From the NCBI RefSeq assembly GCF_024273235.1, contig NZ_JANBVH010000004.1, positions 1 to 64,000 of the forward strand: DNA of 64,000 nucleotides. The letters run 5' to 3'. This DNA is from Sphingomonas faeni. Its GTDB lineage: Bacteria > Pseudomonadota > Alphaproteobacteria > Sphingomonadales > Sphingomonadaceae. Position numbers and translations under genes: made by a program. Below are positions 27,568 to 37,992 of this stretch, one piece after another. Numbering within the stretch: position 1 is the first letter of the stretch; each line of letters starts with the position of its first letter. Below the pieces are notes generated by a model. It did no database searches. It saw nothing but the letters and a program-made list of their open reading frames with translations, and was not told the DNA's origin.

Positions 27568-30036
27568 TCATTTCGCGACCGGCTTCGCACGCTCGACCGC
27601 GGCAGGGGGCTGCTTCGGCTTGACGTGGCGGTCCAGCCAGTCGGTCATCTGCCACAGCGTTTCCTCGGTCGACTCCAGTGCCCGATACCCATGCGGCTCG
27701 TTGGGCAGCACGACGTAGCGCACCGTCGCGCCATTGCCCTTCAGCGCCGCGTACATGCGTTCGGACTGGATCGGGAAGGTGCCGCTATTGTCGTCGGCGG
27801 CGCCGTGGATGAGCAGGATCGGTGACTTGATCCGGTCGGCATAGGTGAACGGGCTCATCTCGGTATAGGTCGGCGTCGCCTGCCAATAGGTGCGTTGTTC
27901 GGCCTGGAAGCCGAACGGGGTCAACGTGCGGTTATACGCGCCCGACCGGGCGATGCCGGCCCGGAACAGGTCGGTATGCGCCAGCAGGTTGGCGGTCATG
28001 AACGCGCCATAGCTGTGCCCGCCGACCGCCATCCGCGACCGGTCGGCGACGCCCAGCGTGACCACCGCATCGACCGCCGCCTGCGCATCCTGCTGGAGCT
28101 GCTTGATATAGGTGTCGTTCGCCTCCGCGCCGCCCTCGCCGATGATCGGCATCGCCGGGTTGTCGAGGATCGCATAGCCCTGCGTCAGCAGGAACAGGTG
28201 GCTGATCCCGCGCGGACGGACGAAGCGGTTGCCCTGGTCGACGGTCTGCCCCGCCACCTTCGCGTCGGTGAATTCGCCCGGATACGCCCAGAGCAACGTC
28301 GGCAGCGGCCCGTCGCGCTTCGCATCATAGCCGGCGGGCAGATACAGCGAGCCGGACAAGGGCAGTCCGTCGGCGCGCGCATAGGTGATCGTGCGCTTCG
28401 TCACGCCGGCAAAGACCGGGGCGGGATCGGCAAACGCGGTCACCGGCTTGGCGCTGCCGCCCTTCACGCTGCGGATCATGTAGTTGGGCGCGAGCGTCGC
28501 GCTCTCGCGCCGCGTCAGGATGCGCTGCGCCTTGTCGTCGAGCAGCGCGACGACCGTCTCGTAATAGGGCGCCTTGGCGGTCCAGAGCCGGGTCTGCGCG
28601 CTTCCCGTCCCCGTTCCCGTTCCCGTCCCCGTCAGCGGCATCGTCGCGAGGAACGGGAAGGCACCCGCCTTGGTCGCGCCCTCGCCGGTGACGTAGACGC
28701 CGTCATGCGCAGGCGTGAAACGCATCACCGGCTTGCCCGCGGCATTCTCCTCGATCATCGGATCGCCGGGATCGCCATATTGATCCTGGTAGTTGCGCGT
28801 CGACACGATGCGCGTCTGGCCGGGGCGCGACGGGGCCACGGCGAGGCGATGCTCGGTACGCGACCGCCATTCGCGATCGATCACCATCGCGAAGCCGTCG
28901 TCGCCCCATAGGGTCTCCGCATAGCGCGCCGGGGTCATCGCCAGTTCGACAGGGGCCGCGTCGAACGGCGCGGCCTGCATCATGACCTTGTCGTGGAACG
29001 CGATCTTCGCGCGGGGATTGCCGCCGTCGAGCGCCTCGGCCCAGGCGAGCGTCGCAGGCGCGTCCGACCGCCACATCGCCTCCCGCGGACCCGTGACGGT
29101 GGCGTCGAAATCGACCGGAAGATCGTCGGCCAGCGGGCGATCGACCAGCGTCTTCACCGGCTGGCCGTCGATCGTCGAGACGGCGATCTCGGTAGGGAAA
29201 TAGCGCGCCGGCAACAGATAGGAATAGGGACGCTTGAGCCGTTCGGTCAGCAGGTAGCGACCGTCGGGCGACACGCTGAAATCGGTGATCAGGCCCGGCT
29301 TGCCGATCGCGCTCGCCGCCCCGGCAAGGTCGATCCGGACGAGCTGGCCGGTGAAGTAATAGTCGAACAGCGCCTCGTCGTGCGCATCGCCGAGCAGGTC
29401 TTCGTAGGTGCGCGCCGCCGATGTCCGGCCGTTGCTTTCCTGTACGACCGGACCCGTCGGGGTGATGCTGGCCGCCGGCGCCGTGCCGCGGCCGGCGGGG
29501 ACGGTGTAGGCGATCAGCGCCTTGCTGTCGGGTGTCCACGCGAACGGGGTGCCGAACGTGCCGTTGAGGGCCTTCGCAACGGCGCGCGCGCTGCCGTCGC
29601 GATCGGCGATCCACAACGACAGGCCATCGGGGTCCTGCGCATAGAAGGCGAGGCGGGTGCCATCGGGCGACCAGTCGGGCGCGGCGAAGCGCAGGCCCGC
29701 GGGAAGCTTGACCGCGATGGTCCTGCCGGTCGCCACGTCCTTGAAGCCGAGCGCGTTCAGCCACTGGACGCGAACCTCGGCCTGGCCGTTGGTCGCCGGG
29801 TCGATGCGGTAGCCGCCGAGGCGCAGGATCGGCTTGGACAGGTTGGCGATCGACGGCAGGTTCTCGCGGCCGAGGATGGCCAGCGTCCGGTGATCGGGGC
29901 TGACGGCGACGCCGGGGGTCGGCGGCGTTTCCAGCGCCCTGGCGATCGCGTCGGGCGCACGATGATAGGGCGTGCCGGGCGTCTGGGCCGTAGCGGCGGA
30001 GGCGAGGAGAACGATCAGACAGGCAGCGGCGCGCAT
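27568..30036 (-). CDS. Exported S9 family prolyl oligopeptidase-type peptidase
   Basis: 822-residue serine peptidase with a signal peptide (MRAAACLIVLLASAATAQ), a beta-propeller region at about 40-550 and an alpha/beta hydrolase domain at the end. The nucleophile is in GGHSYGAFMT, the catalytic aspartate is in GAADDNSGTFPIQS, and the histidine is in NEPHGYRA. The layout is close to glutamyl endopeptidase-like S9 members. A TG dipeptide run (about 470) is encoded by five YCCCGT units (28603-28632). It follows the GH29 gene on the same strand after 153 bp, in which I see no terminator, so it might belong to the fucosidase transcript. Confidence 0.9.
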   Translation of the reverse strand: MRAAACLIVLLASAATAQTPGTPYHRAPDAIARALETPPTPGVAVSPDHRTLAILGRENLPSIANLSKPILRLGGYRIDPATNGQAEVRVQWLNALGFKDVATGRTIAVKLPAGLRFAAPDWSPDGTRLAFYAQDPDGLSLWIADRDGSARAVAKALNGTFGTPFAWTPDSKALIAYTVPAGRGTAPAASITPTGPVVQESNGRTSAARTYEDLLGDAHDEALFDYYFTGQLVRIDLAGAASAIGKPGLITDFSVSPDGRYLLTERLKRPYSYLLPARYFPTEIAVSTIDGQPVKTLVDRPLADDLPVDFDATVTGPREAMWRSDAPATLAWAEALDGGNPRAKIAFHDKVMMQAAPFDAAPVELAMTPARYAETLWGDDGFAMVIDREWRSRTEHRLAVAPSRPGQTRIVSTRNYQDQYGDPGDPMIEENAAGKPVMRFTPAHDGVYVTGEGATKAGAFPFLATMPLTGTGTGTGTGSAQTRLWTAKAPYYETVVALLDDKAQRILTRRESATLAPNYMIRSVKGGSAKPVTAFADPAPVFAGVTKRTITYARADGLPLSGSLYLPAGYDAKRDGPLPTLLWAYPGEFTDAKVAGQTVDQGNRFVRPRGISHLFLLTQGYAILDNPAMPIIGEGGAEANDTYIKQLQQDAQAAVDAVVTLGVADRSRMAVGGHSYGAFMTANLLAHTDLFRAGIARSGAYNRTLTPFGFQAEQRTYWQATPTYTEMSPFTYADRIKSPILLIHGAADDNSGTFPIQSERMYAALKGNGATVRYVVLPNEPHGYRALESTEETLWQMTDWLDRHVKPKQPPAAVERAKPVAK

Positions 30037-30189
30037 TCATAACCCCTTGTTCTGGTATGCAACAGGGTGTGGCATGCGGGTGCAGTAAGCGCTAGGCGCG
30101 GATGGGCGATAGGCGATCCGCGGGGCGATCGAAATACCACGCACGGCCTGGGCCCGTTCAGATCATCGGCCCGCCCATCCTGAAAACGC

Positions 30190-32115
30190 CTATCCGAACA
30201 GGTCGATACCGGCGACCGCCATGTGGTTCTTGGGCGCCGCCAGGCCGATGAACGTCATCCGTACATAGCCCGCGTCGGTCTTGGCGGCGAACAGGATGCG
30301 TTGCGGCGATAGCGCGTTGGCGATGTTCGAGAATTCGTCGGACGCGGCTTTGGTCCAGGCCTTACCGTCGACGCTGGTTTCCACGACGAACCGCTTCGGT
30401 GGTGCGCTGTCCGTGTTCACGGCGCGCGAGGGGGTCAGGATGAAACCTGCCAGTCGTTGCCGCCTCGCGAGCTTGATCGTGACCGTCGCCGATCCCGAGG
30501 CGGCGGCGACCGGAACCTGCCAGACGCTGCCCGGATCATTGTCGATCAAGGCCCCGGCGCCAGACCCCGTCGCGGCGACGATCGAGAGGTCGGAGGATGG
30601 CAGTACGTCGCGGGCGCGGGCTTCGGGTAGTTTAACGGCAACCGGGGCGACCTGTCGGAACAGCGCGACTTCGCTGATCGCCGGGCATGCCTGGGCCGCG
30701 ACGATCCGGATGCGCAGTCGTCGCGCGACCACGGGAGTCGGCAGGCGGACGACGCGCTGTGCCGCAATGCATTCGCCGCGCGCGACTTCCGACCATCCCG
30801 CACCCCGGTCGATATCGATCGCAAACCGGTCCACGCGCACGCCGAGCGGGAGAAACTCGCGGATACGGATCAGATCGAAGCTGGTGCCGGGCGGCAGGTC
30901 CAGCACGAGGCTGGGCGTGCGGATGGCATCGGGCGTCGACCAATAGCTCTTGGGATCGCCGTCGAGCACGTTCCGCGCGGCAAAGCCCGGCCCGCGGACG
31001 TGATCGGCCGAGGCGACCGCACCCTGCGCGCGATCCTTCGCGAACGTCGCGCGCTGTGCCGCACCGAAGGATTGCAGCACCGCAACGTCCGGATCGGCGA
31101 GGCGACCGCGCCGGTCGGGCGGCAGGTTCAGGATCAAATTGGTCCCGCGCGCGATCGATTCGTCGAACAGCTTCAGCATCCGCTGGGGATCCTTGACCTT
31201 CGAATCCTCGTCGGCGTGATAGAACCAGCCCGGCCGGATCGAGGTGTTGGTCTCGGCGGGCCACCACAAGGGGCCGTTGCGTAGGCCGGCATTGCCCTCG
31301 GCCTGGGTCGGCTTGTGATCGGCCATGGTCGGCCAGCACGGATCGCCGGCGACCCCGTCTTCGTTGCCGACCCAGCGCGCGTCGGAGCCGAGCGGTTCGA
31401 AGGTGCAGGCCATCGGCTGATGCTGGTGGACGAGGGCGAAGATCGACGGCCAGTCGTAATAGGTTTCGGAATCGATCTTCCGCGTCTCGCGCGCGCCGCC
31501 ATAATAGCCGTCGCCGCCATTGGCGCCATCGAACCAGAACTCGAACAGCGTGCCATAGCGCGTGCAGAGCTCGACGATCTGCTTGCGGTAGTAATCGAGA
31601 TAGGCGGGGCGGCCATAGTCCGCGTGATTGCGATCCCAGGGCGACAGATAGATCGCGAAGTCGAGCCCGGCCCGCCGCGCGGCCTGTTCGAATTCGCCGA
31701 CGATGTCGCCCTTGCCGTCGCGGAACGGGCTGTTGCGCACGCAATGCTCGGTCAGCATCGTCGGCCACAGGCAGAAGCCGTCATGATGCTTGGCGGTCAG
31801 GACGATCCCGCGCAGGCCGCCGGCCTTGGCCGCGCCGACGATCTGATCCGCCGAGAAGTCGGTCGGCGCGAACAGCTTGGGATCCTCGTCGCCATAGCCC
31901 CATTCGCGATCGGTGAAGGTGTTGATCGAGAAGTGGACGAAGGCATATTGCTCGCGCGCATGCCAGGCGAGCTGGCGCGGGGAGGGGGTTGCTCCCCAAG
32001 GCGCGGGCGCTGCTGCGGACGTAGCCTTGCGCGCCCAGCCGTTCGACGTGCCGACGGATGCCAGTCCGGAGGCCAGCCCCGTTGCCAGCATATTGCGGCG
32101 GGTGATGATCGACAT
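30190..32115 (-). CDS. Alpha-L-fucosidase, GH29 family
   Basis: 641-residue exported glycoside hydrolase. The first 35 residues hold a twin-arginine-like signal (TRRNMLATGL). The GH29 barrel shows VLTAKHHDGFCLW and the nucleophile segment LFEFWFDGAN, whose aspartate attacks the fucosyl bond. From about 390 two discoidin-like (F5/8 C) carbohydrate-binding regions are likely. Start ATG 32113-32115 has AGGAG at five-base spacing; an alternative ATG at 32142 overlaps the GH95 stop by ATGA and would add nine residues. Removes terminal fucose from glycans in the periplasm or outside. It lies 23 bp after the GH95 gene in the same operon. Confidence 0.92.
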   Translation of the reverse strand: MSIITRRNMLATGLASGLASVGTSNGWARKATSAAAPAPWGATPSPRQLAWHAREQYAFVHFSINTFTDREWGYGDEDPKLFAPTDFSADQIVGAAKAGGLRGIVLTAKHHDGFCLWPTMLTEHCVRNSPFRDGKGDIVGEFEQAARRAGLDFAIYLSPWDRNHADYGRPAYLDYYRKQIVELCTRYGTLFEFWFDGANGGDGYYGGARETRKIDSETYYDWPSIFALVHQHQPMACTFEPLGSDARWVGNEDGVAGDPCWPTMADHKPTQAEGNAGLRNGPLWWPAETNTSIRPGWFYHADEDSKVKDPQRMLKLFDESIARGTNLILNLPPDRRGRLADPDVAVLQSFGAAQRATFAKDRAQGAVASADHVRGPGFAARNVLDGDPKSYWSTPDAIRTPSLVLDLPPGTSFDLIRIREFLPLGVRVDRFAIDIDRGAGWSEVARGECIAAQRVVRLPTPVVARRLRIRIVAAQACPAISEVALFRQVAPVAVKLPEARARDVLPSSDLSIVAATGSGAGALIDNDPGSVWQVPVAAASGSATVTIKLARRQRLAGFILTPSRAVNTDSAPPKRFVVETSVDGKAWTKAASDEFSNIANALSPQRILFAAKTDAGYVRMTFIGLAAPKNHMAVAGIDLFG

Positions 32116-32138
32116 GGCGGCTCCTGGAAAATCTTGGG

Positions 32139-34556
32139 TCATGCGGCGTCGGAGCGCCTGCGTAGCGCGATGCGGTAGGGGCGGCCCGGCGTGGTTGCGA
32201 CCGTGATCGCATGCGGGTTTCGTTCGAGCCGGATGGCCTTGCCCTGTTGCGACACCGTCACCGGCTCGAAGCCCGGCGGCATCCGGACCGTCAGGCGCTC
32301 GCCCCCGGCGATCACGGTCGCGTCGACGTGCAGGCCGCTCCAGCTGATCGCGACCTCGTGACGCCCGCGCGCGCGCAGCCCGGCGACGCGGCCCGAAGTC
32401 CATTGCGGCGGGAGCGCGGGCAGCAGCGCGATCTCCGTCTCGCGGCTTTGCAGCAGCATCTCGGCGATCGCGGCGGTGATGCCCAGATTGCCGTCGATCT
32501 GGAACACCGGGCGCGGTTGTGCGGGGTGGGTGTCGAGCAGATTGGCCGCGATGCTGTTGGCGATGAAGGCGGAGAGCGACCGCCCGGCCTGCGCGCCGTC
32601 GCCGAGTCTGGCCCACACCGCGGTCGCCCAGGCGCGGCTCCACCCGGTGCTGGCGCCGCCATGCGCCTCGCGGCGTGCCATCGAGGCACGGGCGGCCTGC
32701 GCGAGCCGCGGCGTCCGGACCGGGTCGATCGCGTCGCCCGGATACAGCGGATAGAGATGCGAGATGTGGCGATGCCCCGGATCCTGCTCGGGAAAATCCG
32801 CGGACCATTCCTGAAGCTGGCCGTAGCGACCGACCCGGTAGGGTTCGAGCTGTTCTAGCAACCCCGTGAGGCGGGCGCTGAGCCCGTCGACATCGCCGAT
32901 CACCACCATCGCCGCGATGCAGTTGGCGAACAGCTCGCGGATCAGCGCGAGGTCCATCGTGCAGCCTGCCGAGATCGCCGCGGACTTGCCGCTGGCCGTC
33001 AGGAACAGGTTCTCGGGCGAGATCGACGGTGCGGTGGTCAGGTTGCCGCTACGGGGATCGCGGACGAGCCATGCCGCACAGAACTCCGCACAACTGCGCA
33101 TCAGCGGGAAGCCGCGCGCCTTCAGGAACGTGCGGTCGCCGCCGAAGCGGTAATGCTCCCAGACGTGCTGGACCAGCCACGGCCCCGCCATCTGCCAGTT
33201 CGCCCAATTGGGATCACCGACGCCTGCACCGACAGGATTGCTCATCGCCCACATGTCGCTGTTGTGATGCACGCACCAGCCGGGCAGGCCGTAGAGGCGT
33301 CGCGCGGTCTGCGTGCCGGTGACGGCCAGCCGCTCGATATGGTCGATCAGCGGCAGATGGCAGTCCGCGAGATTGCAACTCTCCGCCGGCCAATAGTTCA
33401 TCTGGAGATTGATGTTGGTGGTGTAGTTCGCGCTCCAGGGCGGGCGGATCTCGGTATTCCACACGCCCTGAAGGTTCGCGGGCATGGTGTGGCTACGCGA
33501 ACTGGCGATCATCAGATAGCGGCCGAGCTGGAAGAGACGCTCCGCGCGCGGGGTGTCGCGGTCGCTCGCGGCACCCTGGAGTTCGAGCGAGGCGCGGCGA
33601 TAGAGCGCCTGATGATCGGTGACGTGACGGCTGAGCAGCGTCGCGTAGCCATGCCGCGTGCCGGCGGCGAGGATGCGCTCGGCCGAGGCGCGTACGGTCT
33701 CGACGGGCGTGTCCGGCATCAGGTCGAAGCGGCGGAATCCGGTGGCGGCGGCGATCCGGATCAGCACCGTGGTGGCGCCGCGTATGTGCAGCGCACCGTC
33801 CGACGCGGTGATCGCGCCGCCTTCGGTCTCGACCGACAGGATCGTCGCGAACGCCATGCCGTGGCCGGGCGCATCCGAGTATCGAACGGGGTCGGGGACG
33901 TCGCGGTAATTGGGTTCGCACAGCGTCGGCGCCTTGCCGACCAGCGCGATCCGGTTGCTGCCGGCTTTCGCGGTGGTTGTCGCCGTCGCGCGCAGCTTGC
34001 TGGTCAGTTTGAGGCGGCAATCGATCTTGCCGCGTCGATCCGCGCTCAGGCGCAGGACGATCACCCCGTCCGGGTGAGAGACGAACAGCTCGCGGCCGAA
34101 GTTCGTCCCGCCACAGCGATAGCCGACCGATGCTACCGCGCGATCGAGATCGAGCACGCGTCGATACGCCTCCGGGGCTTCGGCATGATCCATCTCGAGG
34201 TCGAGATCCGCCATCGGCGCGTAGCTGGCGCTGAACGGTCCCTGGAGCGACTTGCTGAGCCGGTCGGCACCCACCGGGTCGCCTGCGAAGACGGCCTGAC
34301 GGACTGCCGCCAGCGCTTCGCGGCCGTCGTGATCCGGCATACCGGCAGGCTGACCGCTCCACAGCGTATCGTGGTTGAGCGACAGGGTGTCGCGCGCGAT
34401 CCCGCCGCCCATCATCGCGCCCAGCTGCCCGTTGCCGACCGGATGACCGAGCAGCCATTCGGTGGCCGGCTGGTCGGCCGTGATCCGGTGCCGTGCATCC
34501 GCCCCCGGCTCGGCGGCACCGGCATCGCCCGCCGCCGCGAACAGCCCGGCAAACAT
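32139..34556 (-). CDS. Glycoside hydrolase family 95 protein (alpha-L-fucosidase type)
   Basis: GH95 inverting hydrolase, typically alpha-1,2-L-fucosidase and sometimes alpha-galactosidase. The N-terminal beta-domain opens [19 protein letters not shown] with LNHDTLWSG. The (alpha/alpha)6 domain shows [15 protein letters not shown], the glutamate in SISPENLF (about 515) and the aspartate in FQIDGNLG. From ATG 34556 it has 805 residues and opens with what looks like the tail of a signal peptide. In frame, 34557-34625 encodes [12 protein letters not shown] preceded by polar residues, a Tat motif, yet no ATG, GTG or TTG occurs upstream. The true start is therefore uncertain. It lies between the receptor gene and GH29 in one operon. 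Confidence 0.88.
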   Translation of the reverse strand: MFAGLFAAAGDAGAAEPGADARHRITADQPATEWLLGHPVGNGQLGAMMGGGIARDTLSLNHDTLWSGQPAGMPDHDGREALAAVRQAVFAGDPVGADRLSKSLQGPFSASYAPMADLDLEMDHAEAPEAYRRVLDLDRAVASVGYRCGGTNFGRELFVSHPDGVIVLRLSADRRGKIDCRLKLTSKLRATATTTAKAGSNRIALVGKAPTLCEPNYRDVPDPVRYSDAPGHGMAFATILSVETEGGAITASDGALHIRGATTVLIRIAAATGFRRFDLMPDTPVETVRASAERILAAGTRHGYATLLSRHVTDHQALYRRASLELQGAASDRDTPRAERLFQLGRYLMIASSRSHTMPANLQGVWNTEIRPPWSANYTTNINLQMNYWPAESCNLADCHLPLIDHIERLAVTGTQTARRLYGLPGWCVHHNSDMWAMSNPVGAGVGDPNWANWQMAGPWLVQHVWEHYRFGGDRTFLKARGFPLMRSCAEFCAAWLVRDPRSGNLTTAPSISPENLFLTASGKSAAISAGCTMDLALIRELFANCIAAMVVIGDVDGLSARLTGLLEQLEPYRVGRYGQLQEWSADFPEQDPGHRHISHLYPLYPGDAIDPVRTPRLAQAARASMARREAHGGASTGWSRAWATAVWARLGDGAQAGRSLSAFIANSIAANLLDTHPAQPRPVFQIDGNLGITAAIAEMLLQSRETEIALLPALPPQWTSGRVAGLRARGRHEVAISWSGLHVDATVIAGGERLTVRMPPGFEPVTVSQQGKAIRLERNPHAITVATTPGRPYRIALRRRSDAA

Positions 34557-34626
34557 CGATCCGGTGCCACCGGCCAGGACGGCGCGACGCGATACGCGGC
34601 CGGACGCGGGGGACTTGGTACCTAGC

Positions 34627-37600
34627 TCAGAAATCGACCGTCGCCCCGATGTTGATCGACCGGCCGAGCGCGTCGTAGACCGACGGCGAGGTGTTGACGC
34701 GTTCGGCGGCCTCGAGCGGCGGGCTCGGGCGGACCGGTGCCGCGCGGTTCAGCACGTTGTTCACCACCAGCCGCAGCGTCAGCGCGCGCGATATCGTCAC
34801 GCTGCCGCTCAGATCGAAGACGTCATAGGCCGGCAGGTACTTGTATTCGTCCGGCACGGTCGGATCGTCCTCGCCGAAGATCGGATTGCCGTCGAGGCGC
34901 GAGTTCTTCAGCCCCGAATGATGGCGCCAGTTGACCGAGATCAGCCCCTGCGTCTGCGCGGATTCGGGCGAGGACAGCGTGAACCGGAAATTATGCTGGT
35001 AGCGGCGATAGCCTTGGCCGGCATACGGGCCGAACAGCCCGACCACGTTGAAGTCGGTATCGGGCAGGCCGAGATCGCCGCCCTTGGCGGTCTGCAGCGT
35101 CGAGGTGTAGCTGGTCGAGAAGCGTGCCCAATTGCCCAGGCGCGTGTCGTAGTTCGCGGAGAAATTGAAGCCGCGCGCATTGGTCCGACCGAGGTTGCTA
35201 TACCCCTGGTTGATATAGCCCGTCGCGGAGCCGGCATTGCTGAACAGCGTCCCGTCGGCGTTGCGCTTCAGCTGGCTGCAGAAGAACTCATAGCCGGTGT
35301 TGGCGCAGGTCTGGAGGAAATCGATCGCCCGGTAATAGCCGATGCCGTTCTCGATCTCGATGCTGTAATAATCGGCGGTGGCGGAGAAACCGCGCAGCAT
35401 CCGCGGCGTCAGGACGAGGCCGTAGGTGTAGGTATGCGCGACCTCCGGCGTCACCAGCCCCTCCGAGCCGTTGCGCACGGTGCACAGGAAATCCGGACAC
35501 TGCGCGATCGAGCCATATTGCGCGTCGGTGACACCGGTGCTCGCGCAGATCTCGCGGCTCGCGACCGGGTTTGCGCCGGCGCAGGGATCGCCAAGCGTGT
35601 TCGTATCGAGCGTGCCGTAGCTCGTATTGGCGTTGGACGAGAGCTCGTAGATGCTCGGTGCGCGGGTCGCCTTGTTGTAGCTCGCGCGGAACAGGATGTC
35701 CTCGACCGGGCGCCAGCTGCCGTCGATCTTGTAGGTCGACTGCGCCTTCGCGATGCCCGAATATTTCGAGCCGCGGATCGCCGCGCCCACGCTCAGGTCG
35801 CGGATGAACGGCTTGTCGCTGACCAGTGGCACGTTGATCTCGCCGTACAGGTCGGCGGCTTCGTTGGACAAGGTCGTCGGCGTCGAGCCGAAGGCGGCCT
35901 GATACGCGGCATCGGGGCGCGAGCGGTAGGTGTTGCGGCGGTATTCGCCGCCGACCGCGACGTTGATGCCCTTGGTCGAGAACGGGCTCTTCAGGCCGTA
36001 TTCGCCGAGATCGCCGGTGACGTTCGCATTGCCGACCCATTGCTCATAGCGTTCGCGGAACACGCCGCCGCCCTCCGCATAGGACAGATAGTCCACAGCG
36101 GCAGAACTCGGCCCGTTGGTCGAGAAGATGTCGAGCGGGACACAGTTCGGGTCGGTTCCGTTGACGGCCGAGACGCAGGTCGGCGTGCCGTTGACGTCGA
36201 CCACCTGGAGTGCGTTGGCGACCTTGGTCGGGTCGATCCGGCCGGTCTGCTGCTGGCGGTACAGCGTGGTCGAATAGACCCCGCCGACATCGTAATGCCA
36301 GGCGCTGCCGAGATCGCCGCGAACGCCCGCCACCGCGCGATAGATCTCGTTCGACGACCGCGTCGTCTGCGGTTCGGTGAAGCGGTAGCGGACGTCGGTG
36401 CGGACGTTCGTGCTGGTGCCGGCCGCCGATCCGCACAGCGCGCCCGCCTGTTGCGCGGACAGCAGGGGGTTGTTGCAGTTGATGTCGTACGGCGTCGAGC
36501 CGGGCTGGATGGTCGCGGGATCCGACTGGCTTTGCGATTCGGATCGCAGGTACAGCCCGTTCGCGTAGAGCTGGATCGCCTTCGAGACTTCGTAGTTCAG
36601 GAACGTCGCGCCGTTGTAGCGCTTGTTCTGCCGCTGGAAATAGAAGCTGTCATTGTAGTTATAGCCGTTCGTGCCCGTGAACGGCACGAACTCGCGGCCG
36701 CCATCGGCTGCGTTGGTCAGGATGCTGCCATTCTGCGCCGGCCCCGAAAGCGCCTGGAAATAGCCCGCCGAAGTGGCGGACGACGGCGATGCGCAGACCA
36801 CCGTCTGGCCAGACAAGGTGATCGGGCAGACCGAGAACGAGCGCGACGACGCCAGCACGGGTTCGGTCTGGCTGTACGCGCCGAAGACCGAGATATTGCC
36901 GCGGCCCCCAGCGAAGTTCTTGCCCATGCTGATATTCGCGTCGAACCGGCCGCCATCGTTGGTCATGCCGCTGGGGACCGCAAACCCCGAATTGCGCGCT
37001 GCCTGCGCGGCGATGTTGTCGCGGTTGTCGGCGTTGTAGAAGCCGTAATTGACGTTCGCGTTGACCCCTTCGAAGTCCTTGCGGAGGATGAAATTCACCA
37101 CCCCGCCGATCGCGTCCGAGCCATAGACCGCGGAGGCGCCGCCGGTCAGCAGGTCGACGCGCTCGATCAACCCGACCGGCACGACGGAGGCGTCGATGCC
37201 CTCAGTGACGCCGATCCGCTGGCCGTCGATCAGCGTGAGCGTCCGGTTGGTGCCCAGCCCGTGGAAATCGAATTGCTGGCGTCCGTTGCCGTTCGACAGA
37301 TTGGTATCGCTGTTCTTGATCGCGGGGACGCGGTTCAGCACCTCCTGCACGCTGAACGCTGCCTGCAGCTTGATGTCGGCCTGCGTGACGCTGGTCACCG
37401 GTGCGGTTTCGACGAGGTTCTTCGACCGGATGCGCGACCCGGTCACGACGATGTCGCCGCCGGGCGGGGGCGTTGGGGCGGTGTCGACTTCGGTATCGGC
37501 CGCCGCGCGATCCTGGGCTGTTCCCGGCACCGTCATCGCGACCCGGGTGAGCGCGGCGGGGCGGGTGATCACATACACCCCCTGGCCGGTCCGCGACATC

Positions 37601-37884
37601 GTGAGGCCGCTGCCCTGGAGCAAGCGGCCGATCGCCGCGTCCGCCGTCATCGCGCCATTGACGGAAGGGGCAACGCGACCACCGAGCGCCGCTTCGTCGA
37701 ACACCATCTGCACATGCATCTGACGACCGAGCAACCGCAGCGCGGTACCCAGCGGCTGTGCCTTGATATCGATGCGGACCACCCGCTGGGCTTGCGGCGC
37801 CTGCGCCTGCGCCGACGTGATCGTCATCATCGTCGCGATAGCCGCGCAGCTTGCACCGAGAATCATGCGCTTCGTCACAGTCAT
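34627..37884 (-). CDS. TonB-dependent receptor with STN domain (fucose locus)
   Basis: 1085-residue outer-membrane receptor. Order: signal peptide (ends ITSAQA), STN domain ([19 protein letters not shown], about 38-105) that signals to FecR, TonB box-like DIVVTGSRI, plug ([19 protein letters not shown]) and a barrel ending VDF with terminal phenylalanine. The STN domain and the upstream ECF/FecR pair point to substrate-induced transcription. The downstream GH95 and GH29 genes suggest the ligand is a fucosylated oligosaccharide. Start ATG 37882-37884 follows GAGGGGG; ATG 37902 lacks a ribosome binding site. The 108 bp to fecR are AT-rich for this genome and may hold an ECF-dependent promoter. 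Confidence 0.93.
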   Translation of the reverse strand: MTVTKRMILGASCAAIATMMTITSAQAQAPQAQRVVRIDIKAQPLGTALRLLGRQMHVQMVFDEAALGGRVAPSVNGAMTADAAIGRLLQGSGLTMSRTGQGVYVITRPAALTRVAMTVPGTAQDRAAADTEVDTAPTPPPGGDIVVTGSRIRSKNLVETAPVTSVTQADIKLQAAFSVQEVLNRVPAIKNSDTNLSNGNGRQQFDFHGLGTNRTLTLIDGQRIGVTEGIDASVVPVGLIERVDLLTGGASAVYGSDAIGGVVNFILRKDFEGVNANVNYGFYNADNRDNIAAQAARNSGFAVPSGMTNDGGRFDANISMGKNFAGGRGNISVFGAYSQTEPVLASSRSFSVCPITLSGQTVVCASPSSATSAGYFQALSGPAQNGSILTNAADGGREFVPFTGTNGYNYNDSFYFQRQNKRYNGATFLNYEVSKAIQLYANGLYLRSESQSQSDPATIQPGSTPYDINCNNPLLSAQQAGALCGSAAGTSTNVRTDVRYRFTEPQTTRSSNEIYRAVAGVRGDLGSAWHYDVGGVYSTTLYRQQQTGRIDPTKVANALQVVDVNGTPTCVSAVNGTDPNCVPLDIFSTNGPSSAAVDYLSYAEGGGVFRERYEQWVGNANVTGDLGEYGLKSPFSTKGINVAVGGEYRRNTYRSRPDAAYQAAFGSTPTTLSNEAADLYGEINVPLVSDKPFIRDLSVGAAIRGSKYSGIAKAQSTYKIDGSWRPVEDILFRASYNKATRAPSIYELSSNANTSYGTLDTNTLGDPCAGANPVASREICASTGVTDAQYGSIAQCPDFLCTVRNGSEGLVTPEVAHTYTYGLVLTPRMLRGFSATADYYSIEIENGIGYYRAIDFLQTCANTGYEFFCSQLKRNADGTLFSNAGSATGYINQGYSNLGRTNARGFNFSANYDTRLGNWARFSTSYTSTLQTAKGGDLGLPDTDFNVVGLFGPYAGQGYRRYQHNFRFTLSSPESAQTQGLISVNWRHHSGLKNSRLDGNPIFGEDDPTVPDEYKYLPAYDVFDLSGSVTISRALTLRLVVNNVLNRAAPVRPSPPLEAAERVNTSPSVYDALGRSINIGATVDF

Positions 37885-37902
37885 CAACCGCCCCCTCGTC
37901 AT

Positions 37903-37992
37903 GTTATACTTTTATGACGCATGGGGCCGGGGGATGCTCAGCAAATTACCGTGATTATCTTCAATTGATGTTATTTTGGCCTCCAACCGGTA
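37903..37992 (-). promoter_or_regulatory. AT-rich leader between fecR and the fucose-locus receptor
   Basis: This short gap is markedly richer in A and T than its surroundings and includes GTTATTTTGGCC-, ATTACCGTGATTATC- and TTATACTTTTATGAC-like stretches (plus-strand reading). GTCAT and ATGAC form a small inverted repeat around 37897-37917. It is a likely second promoter for the receptor-fucosidase genes, separate from the sigma/fecR promoter. No -35/-10 pair can be assigned with confidence. Confidence 0.4.

Noticed and set aside
32116-32808. N-terminal extension of the GH29 frame by over 200 codons
   Set aside because: This part lies within GH95 in another frame and is Arg/Pro-rich; the real start with a ribosome binding site and signal peptide is at 32115.
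34462-37917. A 1151-codon open frame on the plus strand opposite the fucose-locus receptor
   Set aside because: It is the mirror of a well-supported TonB receptor. Its sequence is Arg, Asp and Val-rich with no domain I recognise, as expected for antisense frames in high-GC DNA.
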